A stretch of DNA of 64,000 bases, taken from Owenia fusiformis (taxonomy: Eukaryota; Annelida; Polychaeta; Sabellida; Oweniidae). Where the stretch lies: contig CAIIXF020000009.1 of NCBI GenBank assembly GCA_903813345.2, forward strand, positions 16,705,759 to 16,769,758, written 5' to 3'. Shown piece by piece: positions 44,801-52,100 of this stretch. The translations under genes were made by a program, and so were the position numbers. Position 1 is the stretch's first letter. The number at the start of each line of letters is the position of its first letter. Under the pieces are notes generated by a model, which saw nothing but the letters and a program-made list of their open reading frames with translations, did not search any database and had not been told where the DNA came from.

Positions 44801-45456
44801 GTGGCATATATGCCCGAGGTCTCAGTGATATATGGCCCGACCTTGGGAGGGACATTGATCTCTGAGAACCGAGGGCATATGTGCCACGATAGTGACATAA
44901 ACGATTTATAACATACCTATGATGATGTAGACTTGTCAGAGAGTACCGTTTTCTTATAGAATTGACAAACAAATGGTTTGAAAATGATTGAAATGAGTTT
45001 AGAAAAATTGCTCGCGCAGTTTTATCTTCGACTGATTGGTTATGACGTCAGCGCCTTGACCAATCAGAAAGTTAGCGGGCGCGGGCTTTTCAAAACTTAT
45101 ATTGGCCCGCTGTCTTGTGTACACTTTGCACTATACATCATCATAGGTATGTTATAAACAGGGATAATCAACAGATATATGAGAGGGTCAAGCATTTTTT
45201 TGACTTGGAGACCTCGACTCGAGGAGTTTGCTGCATTTTCTTGTTTGCCGTGACGCAATGAAACAGTGAAATGGACTCTAATTTAGAGAACCTCGGGCCA
45301 TGGCCTGAACATATTCCACGGGTTTTCAACTATAAACAATGATTACAGTATATTTAATTTATTCAAATGCACGACACTTACTATATTTGGAGACACATCA
45401 TAGTACAAAGCAGATGTATTAGGAGAACTTGCAGTACTTGTAATTTTATCCGCCAT
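17623..45456 (-). CDS. TMEM243-like multi-pass membrane protein (divergent paralogue), six exons
   Basis: Exons on the minus strand are 45456-45382, 42941-42894, 32254-32182, 30139-30114, 21070-21044 and 17865-17623. Together they give 163 residues. Three hydrophobic segments lie at about 28-49, 58-76 and 88-107. Residues 76-83 (WWYRGGDL) match the TMEM243 family signature between helices 2 and 3. The N-terminus starts MADKITSTASS; exon 2 (VTFYRLFGGVTLIMVL) equals in length and phase exon 2 of the neighbouring plus-strand gene. The core is normal for the family, but a Pro/Thr/Asn-rich tail of about 56 residues follows helix 3. Sequons N54-H-T, N128-R-T, N135-I-T and N141-I-T would all lie on one membrane face if the N-terminus is cytosolic. 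Molecular function of the family is not well established. Exon choice rests on splice signals plus phase; assignment as a paralogue is inference. Confidence 0.75.
18380..18970. repeat. Tandem repeat of about 150-300 bp units in intron 5 of the minus gene
   Basis: Three units share TTTTGAAAATAGACGAGC, TTTTGAACCAGGAGTCAT and TATTGATGTTGAACAAA (near 18430, 18745 and 18896). Two of them also share CTACTCTTTACAGTGAC. Confidence 0.55.
19000..21043. other. Repeat-rich first part of intron 5 region, no exon supported
   Basis: The stretch is mixed AT-rich DNA with GCCATTTTGAA blocks (19250-19500), a GGGCC/AAAATTT patch (19860-20150), and a tandem tetranucleotide-type run of GACAGACGAACAGATGGACA near 20855-20925. 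No open frame with splice sites is convincing. Confidence 0.4.
21044..21070 (-). CDS. Exon 5 (27-nt microexon) of the TMEM243-like minus-strand gene
   Basis: On the minus strand: acceptor TTATGTTTCAG, nine codons SWWYRGGDL, donor GTAAGT. Both ends are phase 0. The peptide is the most conserved signature of the family, which makes a chance match unlikely despite the short length. Confidence 0.8.
21071..22610. other. Part of intron 4 of the minus gene
   Basis: A diverged inverted repeat is visible: GGAGCCCCATCTTATTTTC (about 21247-21265) and CAGAAAATAAGATGGGATGG (about 21820), with related blocks between, including AAATTCAGTGACCTAC-type segments near 21405-21460. This is probably a decayed foldback element. 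No exon is supported. Confidence 0.4.
22611..23196. mobile_element. hAT-like MITE with 8-bp target duplication
   Basis: The element proper is 22619-23188 (570 bp). Its ends are TAGAGCTGGCATC and the exact complement GATGCCAGCTCTA. It is flanked by CTTTTGAA at 22611-22618 and 23189-23196. Eight-base duplications and TAGAG ends fit the hAT superfamily. There is no transposase; the interior has GTCGACATGTCGGAGC and similar CpG-containing blocks. Confidence 0.85.
23395..23720. repeat. Dispersed repeat family copy 2 (5'-part)
   Basis: TTTGGGAGTTTTCGAACCT, TTTTGACCCAGAATGACACA, CAACACTGGAGGATAGGAAT and AACTTTGCACATTTTAGACC follow the order seen at 8100-8440 and 50680-50960. The copy is cut by the next element at about 23735; its continuation (TTGGTAGATACAAAATAACA) resumes at about 25104. 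Confidence 0.6.
23735..25085 (+). mobile_element. ATGGGATAA-ended family, copy 3, inserted into a copy of another repeat
   Basis: It begins near AACTCCACGGAGTAGCAAAT and CCCACCGAAC and ends GACGGACGGACAGACG...CTTCGTTCGGTGGGATAA. CCCACCGAAC against GTTCGGTGGG gives inverted ends. The host repeat (7990-8770 family) continues on both sides, proving a later insertion. The interior is a tandem array (23800-24950). Confidence 0.75.
23800..24950 (+). repeat. Tandem array of about nine units, spacing about 145-150 bp in its regular part
   Basis: The landmark GGCCATCTTGAAAATTC recurs near 23801, 24160, 24300, 24445, 24595, 24742 and 24885, with weaker copies near 23940 and 24040. Each unit also has TGTGTCCCTAGGCATCA, TATAAAATTTGAACCAAATC, GGTATTTGAGTTATCAAAG and an ATGGC-GCCAT palindrome. 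Confidence 0.8.
25757..26002 (-). CDS. Small hypothetical reading frame or transposon fragment
   Basis: The minus strand encodes 81 residues with unusually protein-like composition for this region, for example MSGELTLEDKANIEKNANEL (from residue 29), AITVKKKLIKRYHTGESLPA and a C-terminus QPTAEQRPEDV. No family was recognised and no splice links were found. It could be a relic of a transposon ORF or an internal gene in intron 4 of the minus-strand gene. Confidence 0.3.
   Translation of the reverse strand: MSKTFDITNNTFTWHKQLRNILCHIKIKMSGELTLEDKANIEKNANELAITVKKKLIKRYHTGESLPAYIQPTAEQRPEDV
26392..27388 (+). mobile_element. ATGGGATAA-ended family, copy 4
   Basis: It starts ATGGCAACGCCAAAGCGTAG, CGAATCCCATCGAAC and ends CCTCCGAACTTCGTTCGATG, GGATAATC. 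The ends TCCCATCGAAC and GTTCGATGGGA are exact inverted repeats of 11 bp. Before the right end is a GGACAGACGG/GGATGGACAG tract (27277-27345). The interior holds four to five units of about 135-150 bp with CTACTACCCAAAGTGTCATT, TGTGCCATGCTTA and AATATGAACAAAATCGCTC. Confidence 0.75.
27405..28385. other. Intron 4 DNA with no recognised feature
   Basis: The stretch is AT-rich and has no exon or defined element. Short TATTTATAATTT-type repeats occur at 28140-28200. CATCTCAACCCTTAGTCAAC at about 28000 is an outlying unit of the array that follows. Confidence 0.35.
28386..28535 (+). repeat. GTCAACTCAACCC minisatellite, forward array
   Basis: About ten imperfect units of 13-16 bp (GTCAACTCAACCCCAA, GTCAACTCAACCCTTA, GTCAAGTCAACTCTTA). 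An isolated set lies at 27990-28025, and a reverse-complement array lies at 29570-29675. Confidence 0.8.
29570..29675 (-). repeat. GTCAACTCAACCC minisatellite, inverted array
   Basis: Units read GGGTTGAGTTGACTAG and GGGTTGAGATGACTTG, the complement of the 28386-28535 array. The two arrays form an inverted pair 1.0 kb apart. The right end abuts the coding part of a LINE reverse-transcriptase relic. Confidence 0.75.
29676..29900 (-). pseudogene. LINE reverse transcriptase fragment
   Basis: The minus strand encodes TYDLVLFDTSKEGMQLKLNT followed by LQSFCNDWKLEMNIDKT. This matches the non-LTR reverse transcriptase region just after the catalytic Y-x-DD box, here degraded to YDLVLF, with the LN.LQ.FC..W.L..N..KT motif of CR1/RTE/Jockey-type elements. 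Only about 70 residues remain and both ends are cut. Confidence 0.75.
30114..30139 (-). CDS. Exon 4 (26-nt microexon) of the TMEM243-like minus-strand gene
   Basis: On the minus strand: acceptor TTATTTTTCAG, then TC AGC ACA TTT GTT GGA, GTA GTC ATT, donor GTAAGT. It enters in phase 1 from exon 3, completing an Ile codon, and leaves in phase 0, encoding ISTFVGVVI in helix 2. Confidence 0.75.
31260..31620 (+). pseudogene. Pogo/Tigger-type transposon relic, DNA-binding domain fragment
   Basis: In one frame around 31340-31470 the translation reads RTPLTLSQRRQVGDL, then LQQSLATKYGVGFGTVNQ. This is the pattern of a CENP-B/pogo helix-turn-helix (R..LTL.Q...I.DL......Q..LA.K.GVS..TV..). The downstream CCTCTGAACAAGGAAACTTT and GGTTTTACTGTATA resemble Tigger-type ends. 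The rest of the transposase is missing. Confidence 0.5.
31625..31969. mobile_element. 345-bp MITE with TA target duplication
   Basis: The left end is CTGTACTCCCAGTTAATTTC and the right end is the complement of CTGTACTCCCGGTATTTTTG. It is flanked by TA at 31623-31624 and 31970-31971. Inverted similarity continues around TTTCGCGAG and AATTTCACG. It is Tc1/mariner-like and non-coding, and sits directly against the pogo-type relic on its left. Confidence 0.8.
32182..32254 (-). CDS. Exon 3 of the TMEM243-like minus-strand gene
   Basis: On the minus strand: acceptor TTTATTTTCAG, 24 codons LAFVFCLVKGSENHTNYLLA, CNLI, plus one base, donor GTAAGTG. Direct joining to exon 2 (phase 0) aligns MVL-LAFVF with MVL-ISIGL in the plus-strand neighbour. 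It holds the end of helix 1, the sequon N-H-T and the start of helix 2. Confidence 0.8.
32430..33180. other. Intron 2 DNA of the minus gene
   Basis: No feature is supported. The sequence is AT-rich and without clear inverted or tandem structure. Confidence 0.35.
33180..33487. mobile_element. hAT-like MITE with 7-8 bp target duplication
   Basis: The element is about 33188-33479. It begins CAGGCCTGTCAAG and ends CAGTTGACAGACCTG, whose complement is CAGGTCTGTCAACTG. GTATACT is duplicated at 33181-33187 and 33480-33486. The interior holds GCGTGACAT blocks in both orientations. It has no coding capacity. Confidence 0.75.
33992..35431. mobile_element. Element with AGACTCCAGAT ends carrying a composite satellite
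   Basis: AGACTCCAGAT occurs at 33992-34002 and its complement ATCTGGAGTCT at 35421-35431; another copy of the terminus at 35405-35415 makes the right end a hairpin. Between are the GGATAGGAT/GAGTCATCCAGAATAAGC arrays, then about 500 bp with AACTTTTGAACCGGAAGTCG. No ORF is credible. Confidence 0.6.
34013..34916. repeat. Composite satellite: 19-bp GAGTCATCCAGAATAAGCC units and GGATAGGA microsatellite
   Basis: Units of GAGTCATCCAGAATAAGCC form blocks at 34019-34135, 34286-34316, 34527-34622 and 34878-34910. Between them are runs of GGATAGGAT/GGAAGGATA (34150-34270, 34390-34510, 34640-34865) and one run in the opposite orientation (CCTATCCTTC, 34322-34395). The long minus-strand reading frames here (repeats of Ser-Tyr-Pro-Ile-Leu) come from the microsatellite and are not genes. 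Confidence 0.85.
35432..36212. other. Intron 2 DNA, includes a repeat shared with 62265-62520
   Basis: The segment 35560-35830 (CCCATGTAAACCAATAGGAA, then AATAACACAGATGG, then AAGCTCTGTA) is a diverged copy of the central part of the 62115-62770 foldback. Otherwise nothing is recognised. Confidence 0.45.
36213..37025. mobile_element. Element with TTACCC inverted ends and a GAACG-rich interior
   Basis: The left end is TTACCCTCTATCACACCAAA and the right end TTTGGTGTGATAGGGGGGTA, followed by A. The interior contains dozens of GAACG/CGTTC steps (for example GTACTACGAACGGAACC) and is far richer in CpG than its surroundings. A second head (TATCACACCAAACAAGTTGC) begins near 36609, so it looks like two tandem copies of one unit. 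No open frame longer than chance was seen. Confidence 0.7.
37026..38770. other. Intron 2 DNA upstream of the gypsy relic
   Basis: It may contain decayed 5' parts of the gypsy element, but no gag or protease motif could be read. A short frame at 37500-37742 (MSDVRERYFLFANGHAFCSN...) is not recognisable. Confidence 0.3.
38825..38996. repeat. Perfect 86-bp tandem duplication
   Basis: Copies 38825-38910 and 38911-38996 are identical as read. Each contains 26 bp of gypsy flank, the TTAA site, and the first 56 bp of the MITE. The duplication is therefore younger than the MITE insertion. Confidence 0.92.
38851..39456. mobile_element. TTAA-flanked MITE
   Basis: AGAGATCGGGTC after TTAA (38851-38854) is mirrored by GACTCGATCTCT before TTAA (39453-39456). 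TTAA duplication suggests piggyBac or Kolobok-type mobilisation. The same left end (TTAAAGAGATCATGTCTCCT) occurs at 46865. Non-coding; 598 bp including the internal tandem duplication. Confidence 0.75.
39986..40046. repeat. Hairpin inside the 2.06 kb insertion
   Basis: AACAAATCATCTGATTG and CAATCAGATGATTTGTT form a near-perfect stem of about 20 bp around a loop containing CAGTAAATCCAGCG. Confidence 0.75.
40449..41944. mobile_element. Foldback element, second copy of the 57005-57682 family
   Basis: The left end AAAGGAGCACTTAGGTTATC and right end AATAACCTACGTGCTCCTTT are inverted. Its interior (40610-41040) is the reverse complement of 57120-57560, for example CATCCAAATTCAGTATCTTT against the complementary AAAGACACTGAATTTGGATG. 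A further segment (about 41050-41880) with a TGCGCATGCGCA palindrome at 41443-41454 is an extra insertion relative to the other copy. Confidence 0.65.
42461..42893. other. Intron 2 DNA between the gypsy relic and exon 2 of the minus gene
   Basis: Nothing coding on either strand could be supported. Confidence 0.35.
42894..42941 (-). CDS. Exon 2 of the TMEM243-like minus-strand gene
   Basis: On the minus strand: acceptor TTTTTTTCCAG, 16 codons VTFYRLFGGVTLIMVL, donor GTGAGT. It is 48 nt with both ends phase 0, exactly like exon 2 of TMEM243 at 50452-50499 (KRLQYAFVGIVVIMVL). The shared F-x-G-x-x-x-IMVL supports common descent. Confidence 0.82.
42942..44780. other. Intron 1 DNA of the minus gene
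   Basis: No exon is supported. A short inverted motif GAGGTCTCC...GGAGACCTC lies at 44184-44246 and flanks a CpG-rich patch (GCGCGAAGTAGGAGCGTAGC). Confidence 0.4.
44788..44901. repeat. Long hairpin
   Basis: GTTATGTCACTATCGTGGCA with TATATGCCCGAGG is mirrored by CCGAGGGCATATGTGCCACG with ATAGTGACATAAAC, a stem of about 35 bp with few mismatches around a loop of about 40 nt. It lies in intron 1 of the minus-strand gene. Confidence 0.75.
44907..45160. mobile_element. Short element with 23-24 bp inverted ends
   Basis: TTATAACATACCTATGATGA (from about 44907) and its complement TCATCATAGGTATGTTATAA (ending about 45159) bound about 250 bp. The interior has CTGATTGGTTATGACGTCAG and GCGGGCGCGGGC, CpG-rich and promoter-like, including a TGACGTCA CRE-type site. 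It abuts the hairpin at 44788-44901. Confidence 0.6.
45382..45456 (-). CDS. Exon 1 (coding start) of the TMEM243-like minus-strand gene
   Basis: ATG at 45456-45454 on the minus strand opens 25 codons (MADKITSTASSPNTSALYYD, VSPNI) to a GTAAGTG donor in phase 0. The context CAAAATGGCGG is a good initiation context and also a YY1-type core. The SP near the exon end matches the SP at the end of exon 1 of the plus-strand gene. Confidence 0.78.
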
Positions 45457-46098
45457 TTTGTCCAAGTCACATGATCATATGATTCGGAACTCTTTATATC
45501 CAGGAGGAGTGAGTAGCTCCCATAATTCTTTCATATTCTATCGTATTCGGGGATTCCCCATTACATCATCTCTTGCATCATCTCCAATCAAATTGCAGGA
45601 TTCGATCACGTGAACAATCATGGGCACATGCTCTCTCAGTGCTGCGCATGCGCAGAGTTAAATTTGAAATCGTGAGAATGGCGTTTACATCAGTTCAACA
45701 TCGTCATTTCAAACCTACGGTAATACTATCGAAGTTACTCGATCCATACTTGTAGAGAATACTCATAAAACTACAGTGAACATTTAAAGATCCATTTCAA
45801 CGGCAAATTGAGGCATGTTTATAAAATTTGTTTTCGAACATGCTAATATGATAGGGCATCTTTGGGAAATCTCCCCCCCTGCTTTATATCTGTCTTTATA
45901 TTCACGAAATCACTAAACTTCAGCAAATAAAAGATATAAATTGTAATTATAAGAAATAGCGATATTATAAAAATACTTATTATATCATATAAAACTTATT
46001 TTACCATTCAATATGAAAAATAACTCCAAATTTGAAGTAGATTTGATTCACTTGAGTTTTCCATACAGAACCTGATCTTGTGATTTGTAAACAAAAAA
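45457..46098. promoter_or_regulatory. Putative bidirectional promoter between two TMEM243 paralogues
   Basis: This 642-bp gap separates two divergent start codons. It contains TGCGCATGCGCA at 45643-45654, a perfect NRF1-type palindrome, CACGTG at 45607-45612 and an AAAATGGCGG YY1-like core at the minus-strand start. No strong TATA box lies at a fitting distance from either start. NRF1 and YY1 sites with no TATA are typical of housekeeping bidirectional promoters. Transcription start sites are unknown. Confidence 0.55.
45643..45654. promoter_or_regulatory. NRF1-type palindromic site
   Basis: TGCGCATGCGCA matches the NRF1 consensus fully on both strands. It is about 190 bp from the minus-strand start and 445 bp from the plus-strand start. 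Confidence 0.55.
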
Positions 46099-46194
46099 AT
46101 GGAAAAGGAAACCAAAAGATTAATTGAAAGTCGTCCTGCGCCCGATTCAACGTCTGCTCCTCTGTTCCATGATAGCAGTCAGTCTCCAACTGCA
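46099..46194 (+). CDS. TMEM243: Exon 1 of TMEM243
   Basis: ATG in the context ACAAAAAAATGG is followed by 32 codons, MEKETKRLIESRPAPDSTSA to PLFHDSSQSPTA, and a GTAAGG donor at 46195. The upstream transcript start is not defined. Confidence 0.75.
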
Positions 46195-49100
46195 GTAAGG
46201 CGTTCAATATAATCAATTTAGGCCCATGACATGAGGTCAATAGCTCGGAGAAGTGAATATTGAAATTGGCTAATCATTTTACTTCCGGGTTGATCATATT
46301 TGGACTCTTACTTTATTTGCACAAAGTCATTAATCTTTAAATCAGAGGCCAAGGGAAAAGTAGTAGTAAGCTGTATCATGGGCCTATGCTTTAAATAGTA
46401 TGTACAGTCTCAGATACAGTCCTTGAAGGGTTCAATTTTAAAGATTTTTAAATCTCAAAATAGCTCTAATTATTAACATTTCTACAATTCCGGCTTTATT
46501 TAATGACTAGACGGATGACAGATCCATAAATAAAGGCATATGGGTGCATTATAATGTGTAATGACCCGAGGGCGCCCCAGGGAAATAACTAACTAACGAC
46601 CGCGAGCATAGGTCCAACAAGCCAGATAAAGAAATTGAAGAAAGTGTGCTAAATTCGAAGTTTATCTTGTCTTCTTACATGTAAGTCTCCTTCTCTAACA
46701 GAAGTGAATCAAATGTTAGGCATTGAACTTTATTAATAGATATGACAAAACATTTTTTGCTGACTGACAATATTACATTATGATTTGAAATACCGAGCCA
46801 CATGTACATCAAACCATTGGAAAGCTTGTTTAGTGTTCTTTAATCTCATTCATAACAACATTGAATTAAAGAGATCATGTCTCCTAAAAACACAATTAAA
46901 GTAACCCCGTATATATGTAGGGTTTGCAGGCCCCTAGCCAGGATTTCCGAAGGGGGGTTTACTTTTTAAAAAATTCCAGGGGGTTCACTTGTGACAATTT
47001 TGGTCCAAAAATGGCCAAAAGCACTTAAAAAGTGCTCAGAATTGTAAAAATGATTTTGAAAGATATTTTGTCCAAGGGGGGGGGGGGGTTCGCTAAACCC
47101 ATTGAACCCCCCCCCCTGGCTACGGGCCTAGTTTGATATCAGTTCTTAGGTTCTACTTGCAACTAGGTGGTTTTTTTCTATAAAATCATGCATACAATTA
47201 GATAAAATACAATTATAGAAATTTCAAGTAACATTACATCTTTCTGATCATTATTTCATTATCAAAAATAGCTTTTAAATTACTAGCTGTATTGACCCTT
47301 TTTTAAAATCATGTATAGCTTTTTTAATTACCAATGTTTTAAGTAAATCTTTTTTAACAATTGCATTTTCAATTTTTTGATCATTTGTAACATTTACATC
47401 ATTCCAAATTGATTTAATACAGTCACAATTGATAAAGAAGTGGTCAATGTCATCTTTTACATGTGCGTTACAAAAGTTACAGATGTCAGAGTTTTCTATG
47501 TTACATTTCTTCAAATAAATATTTTGAGGGTAAATACCATGTAAAATTTTCCATTGAATTACCAAAAGGGTAGTATCGGTTGTACATTCAAAAAATTGAG
47601 ACCAGACTTTATCGTTTAGAATCTCACCATTAAATTTTATGTCACACTTTCTCTCTTAAACAATTTTTGTTCTCACATTTCTTGAGTTTAAAAGATGGCT
47701 CTCAATGCCTTTAAAAAATAATTTTGTACAAGGTGTTTCCATTTCATATTTGATAAGGAGTTCTTGTGTTAAACATGCTTTAAGTGCATTATATTGAAGA
47801 ATTGTTTGGCCATTTCTCCCTATTTTCTGGACAATGTTATCATATGCTAACATTTCCCTATCCTGAACAACATCTGAAATATATGTAATGCCCTTTTCAA
47901 TCCACCATGTTGAAATGGACCATGGCCATACCATGGTATACCATGGTATGGCCATGGTATACCATGGTATATGGCCATGAAATGCAATGAAATACCATGG
48001 TATTATCATGGCCAATCATGATCGTTAAATGGCACCATTACATTTCATGGTTAACAGCGTGTTTTTAACATGGAGTTTTCCATTGAAAAAATACTGCCGA
48101 TTCGCAGTATTTCGTGGTCAGAAACCATCAAATGCAATGATATCATGGTCAAGTTCTCGGCCATGATATCATTGCATTTGATGGTTTCTTGACCATGATA
48201 TCATTGCATTTGATGGTTTCTGACCATGAAATACTGTGAAACGGCAGTATTTTTTCAATGGGAAACTCCATGTTAAAAAAGTGCTCCCGACCATGAAATG
48301 CAATGGTGCCATTTAACGATCATGATATACCATGGTATACCATGGTCAATTAACATGTAATTTTGTATCTAAAAAATACCACCGATTCACAGTATTACAT
48401 GGTCAAATACCATCAAATGCAGTGATATCATGGTCTAGACATTCAACCATGATATGCAGTGGAGCCATTTAATTACCATGATCTACCATGGTATACCATG
48501 GTCACTATTACTTAAAATTTTGCATTTAAAAATACTGTTATTTTGCAGTATTTCATGGTTGCAGACCATCAAATGCAATGATGGATGCAATCCATCAAAT
48601 GCAATGAAGTACAGTCAAGATGTTTAATCGAAGACTGGAGGTTGGACTTACAAAATATTAAGTTTATTTCCTATTTTACTGACAAAAGTCAAATAAAAGT
48701 AAAGCATATTTATTTACCAAAAAAATTTTGTTTCTAGGGTTATTAACTTAATTGTTCATCATAGAAATTAATTTATTAAATAAATGAACAAAAGTATATA
48801 AGGTTGTGATTTTGATGAATATCAGAATCACTAATTATAATAATTTGGTTATCTAATTAACATTTATTAATAAAGATATTTCATGTAAAAATACTTTTTG
48901 AACATGGTCTTTCATTGTATTTCACTGCATTGCAAGAAAGACCATTGCATTTCATTGCATATCATGATCAATCATTGCATTTCATGGTTAAATGTGGTAT
49001 TTCAATGCATTTCATGATCCATTTCAACTCTGACCAATTTTAGACTTGACACTCTTCTTAGAGTTCTTTTTAGCAATGAAATACCATGGTATTTGATGGT

Positions 49101-52100
49101 CAGGTTTGACAATGAAATGCTATGAAATACAATCAACCACGAAATGCAATGATATGCCATGATAAATGATAGTTATGATTTTGGCAATGAAATACCATGG
49201 TATGACCATAGTATTTGATGGTCAGGTTTGACAATAAAATGCCATGAAATACCACCAACCATGAAATGCAATGATAAAACCATGATAAATGAGAGTTATA
49301 ATTTTGGCAATGAAATGACATGGTATGACCATGGTTATTGATTGTCACACGGTACAATGAAATGCCATGAAATGTCATCAACCATGATATACCATGGTAA
49401 TACCATGGTAAATGATGGTCAGGTACATAACAATAAAATACCATGGTATGACCATGGGATTTGATTGTCACATCGTACAATGAAATACCATCAACCATGA
49501 TATACAATGGTAATACCATGGTAAATGATGGTCAGGAACATGGCAATGAAATACCATGGTATGACCATGGTATTTGATTGTCACATCTTATAATGAAATG
49601 CCACCAACCATGATATACCATGGTAAATTATAGTCAGGAACATGGCATTGAAATACCATGGTATTTGATTGTCACACCTTACAATGAAATGCCATGAAAT
49701 GCAATCAACCATGATATACCATGGTAATACCATGGTAAATGATGGTCAGGAACATGGCAATGAAATACCATGATAATACCATGGCATTTGATGGTTAACT
49801 TTGAACATGAAATACCATGAAACATGGTATAACATAATATACAATGGTATACCATGGTCAAAAATTGACCAAAAAACATCATTGCCACCATGGTCAGAGT
49901 TGATGGTAATTTCATGGCCAATCATGATAGACCATGGTAAACCATGGTATACCATGGTATCATGGTTTACGTTTAAACATGGCAGTTTTCAAAAAATAAT
50001 GGAGAATTATTGAGAGTTACATTTTCATTGTTCCAAATAATGCTCTCATTTTTAAAATCATTGTGTTTTAACCATACATGTAATACATTTTTAAAAAAAT
50101 TACTTGATATTGTTCCTAGTTTGTACCTAGTTGTACCTTTAATTCTATCAAAATCTATGTTTGAATTAAAAATACTGAGTCCATTACCCATTTTTCCATA
50201 CATGTACATGAGTAAGCCTCTCCAGTGACCATTGCCTCTTTCTTGCATTTTTTTAACCCATTGTGTTGTATAAGCTATTTGTAAATCTTTAGCATTTATC
50301 ATTTTTAACCCTCCATATTTATATTCTTGTACCATTACATCCCTTTTCACTTTGTCAGGAATCTTTTTCAATTCATCCTCTTTAAATCTGCCTTTTGCCC
50401 AAATAAATTTAAACAACTAGGTATAACTATTGTCCTTTGGTTTGTTTTCAGAAGCGGTTACAGTATGCCTTTGTAGGAATAGTAGTGATCATGGTCCTTG
50501 TAAGTACTGATATATTGGTTGTCACAAATTCTTTGTGTAAGATAAGTATGCTTTCCCAGTAAAGCCAGAAGCACTCGTTGGCATAAGCTGCTCCCTCAAA
50601 ACCTAGGTTTGCCGTTATCCAGATCCACCTTTGCAAAAATGTAAATGGTTTATAATTAGAGTCGTTCATGTTATTTTAGGGAGTTTTCCTCGTTATTAAT
50701 ACTATATTGTAAGATTTTGACCCAGACTGACACAACAGAAATTGTCAACACTGGAGGATGGTAATAGCGCGGAATTGTATTTAATCAAATATTATTCATA
50801 TTCATAGAATAAAAATAAATATGTTTCACGTTCCTAATCTCTACTGGTCAATCTTACTTTGCTTTTGTAGCCGTTGTACTGATATATTATCTTAGTCGAA
50901 ATAGAGAATGAATGAGTATAATGGGTCTTCTAGCTTTGCACATTTTAGGCCAATCAAAATACATTACTATTTTTGATACGATTAACGCCTTGTAACACAT
51001 ATGTAATTCTATGTAATTCTAATTAAACAAATTTTTATATTTCTTTGCCTCATCACTTATCTCGTTTGGAATGGCCTTAATCCCTGGTGCACCTTGGTCC
51101 GCGAAACGAACATTTAAATAAGGGATTCAGGGGTGGATCTGGGAACCAACAAGGGGGGGGGGCAAATTTCAGGTCAGAGAAAAAAACGTCTGGGCCCCTA
51201 AAACCCAAAAGTCTGGGCCCCTTAAACCCAAAAGTTGGCCCAAATTTAGAAATTTTGAGGCCCATTCTTCAAAATTTGGCCTGAAATTAAAAAATAAGGC
51301 CTTAAAAGGCCCAGTAATGATCAAAAAATTTTTTGGACCCAATTTTCCTTTTCTGGGGCCCCCCCCCCACCCCCCCACCCCCCCTAATGCGCCAGTGGGA
51401 TTAGCACACCCGGGTGTGAGTGTAAACCTCCTGTTCACTGTCAATAAATTATGAATATAACACAGACGATTGCCCTCTGGTGTTTACATTTACCACTGAC
51501 TTACCATCTGTACAAGGTTTTAGCCTCCATATTGATCCATCTTTTTAAAAGGGTCAATAACACCAGCTATAAGAAGATACGGACCCTGTTAGACTTGGAC
51601 TATTTATCCGGCGTAAGATCTCCAGCGATATAAGTGCTAGGGCAATCGTGAAAGTTTATTTTATTAGAAAAAAAATTTGGGCCCCTAGAACCCAAAAGTG
51701 GGCCCAAATTTTGAAATTTTGAGGCCCATTTTCTTCAAAATTTGGCCTGAAATTAAAAAATAAGGCCTTAAAAGGCCCAGTAATGATAAAAAAGCCCACT
51801 TTTTGGGGCCAATTTTTTTTTGTGGGCCCACCCAAGGGGGAGCCTTCCAAGGTCGGCCTATACTAGTATAACCTCTTACTAGCACAATTGAATATGTGGT
51901 TACATTGGGAATATTTGATTTTCAAATGTTTTAATTATTGAGAGTGCTTAATATGCTTGTATTTTTTCAGATAAGCATTGGTCTGAGTATATACAGGGGA
52001 GCTGTGACTGGAGTCAATAATGGTCTCTACTTTATGCTGGGCATAAGTCTTATAGGATTTGTTGTCATAGAAATATTTCTTGTAAGTATAAAAGTTGATG

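Noticed and set aside
49133-49519. 128-codon minus-strand frame rich in His, Gly, Ile and Trp
   Set aside because: It is a translation of the CCATGG satellite with no independent support.
2223-50499. Joining exon B (ends phase 0) straight to TMEM243 exon 2 as one 48-kb-intron gene
   Set aside because: The frame fits, but TMEM243 has its own well-matched first exon at 46099-46194 and the protein family is only about 120 residues.
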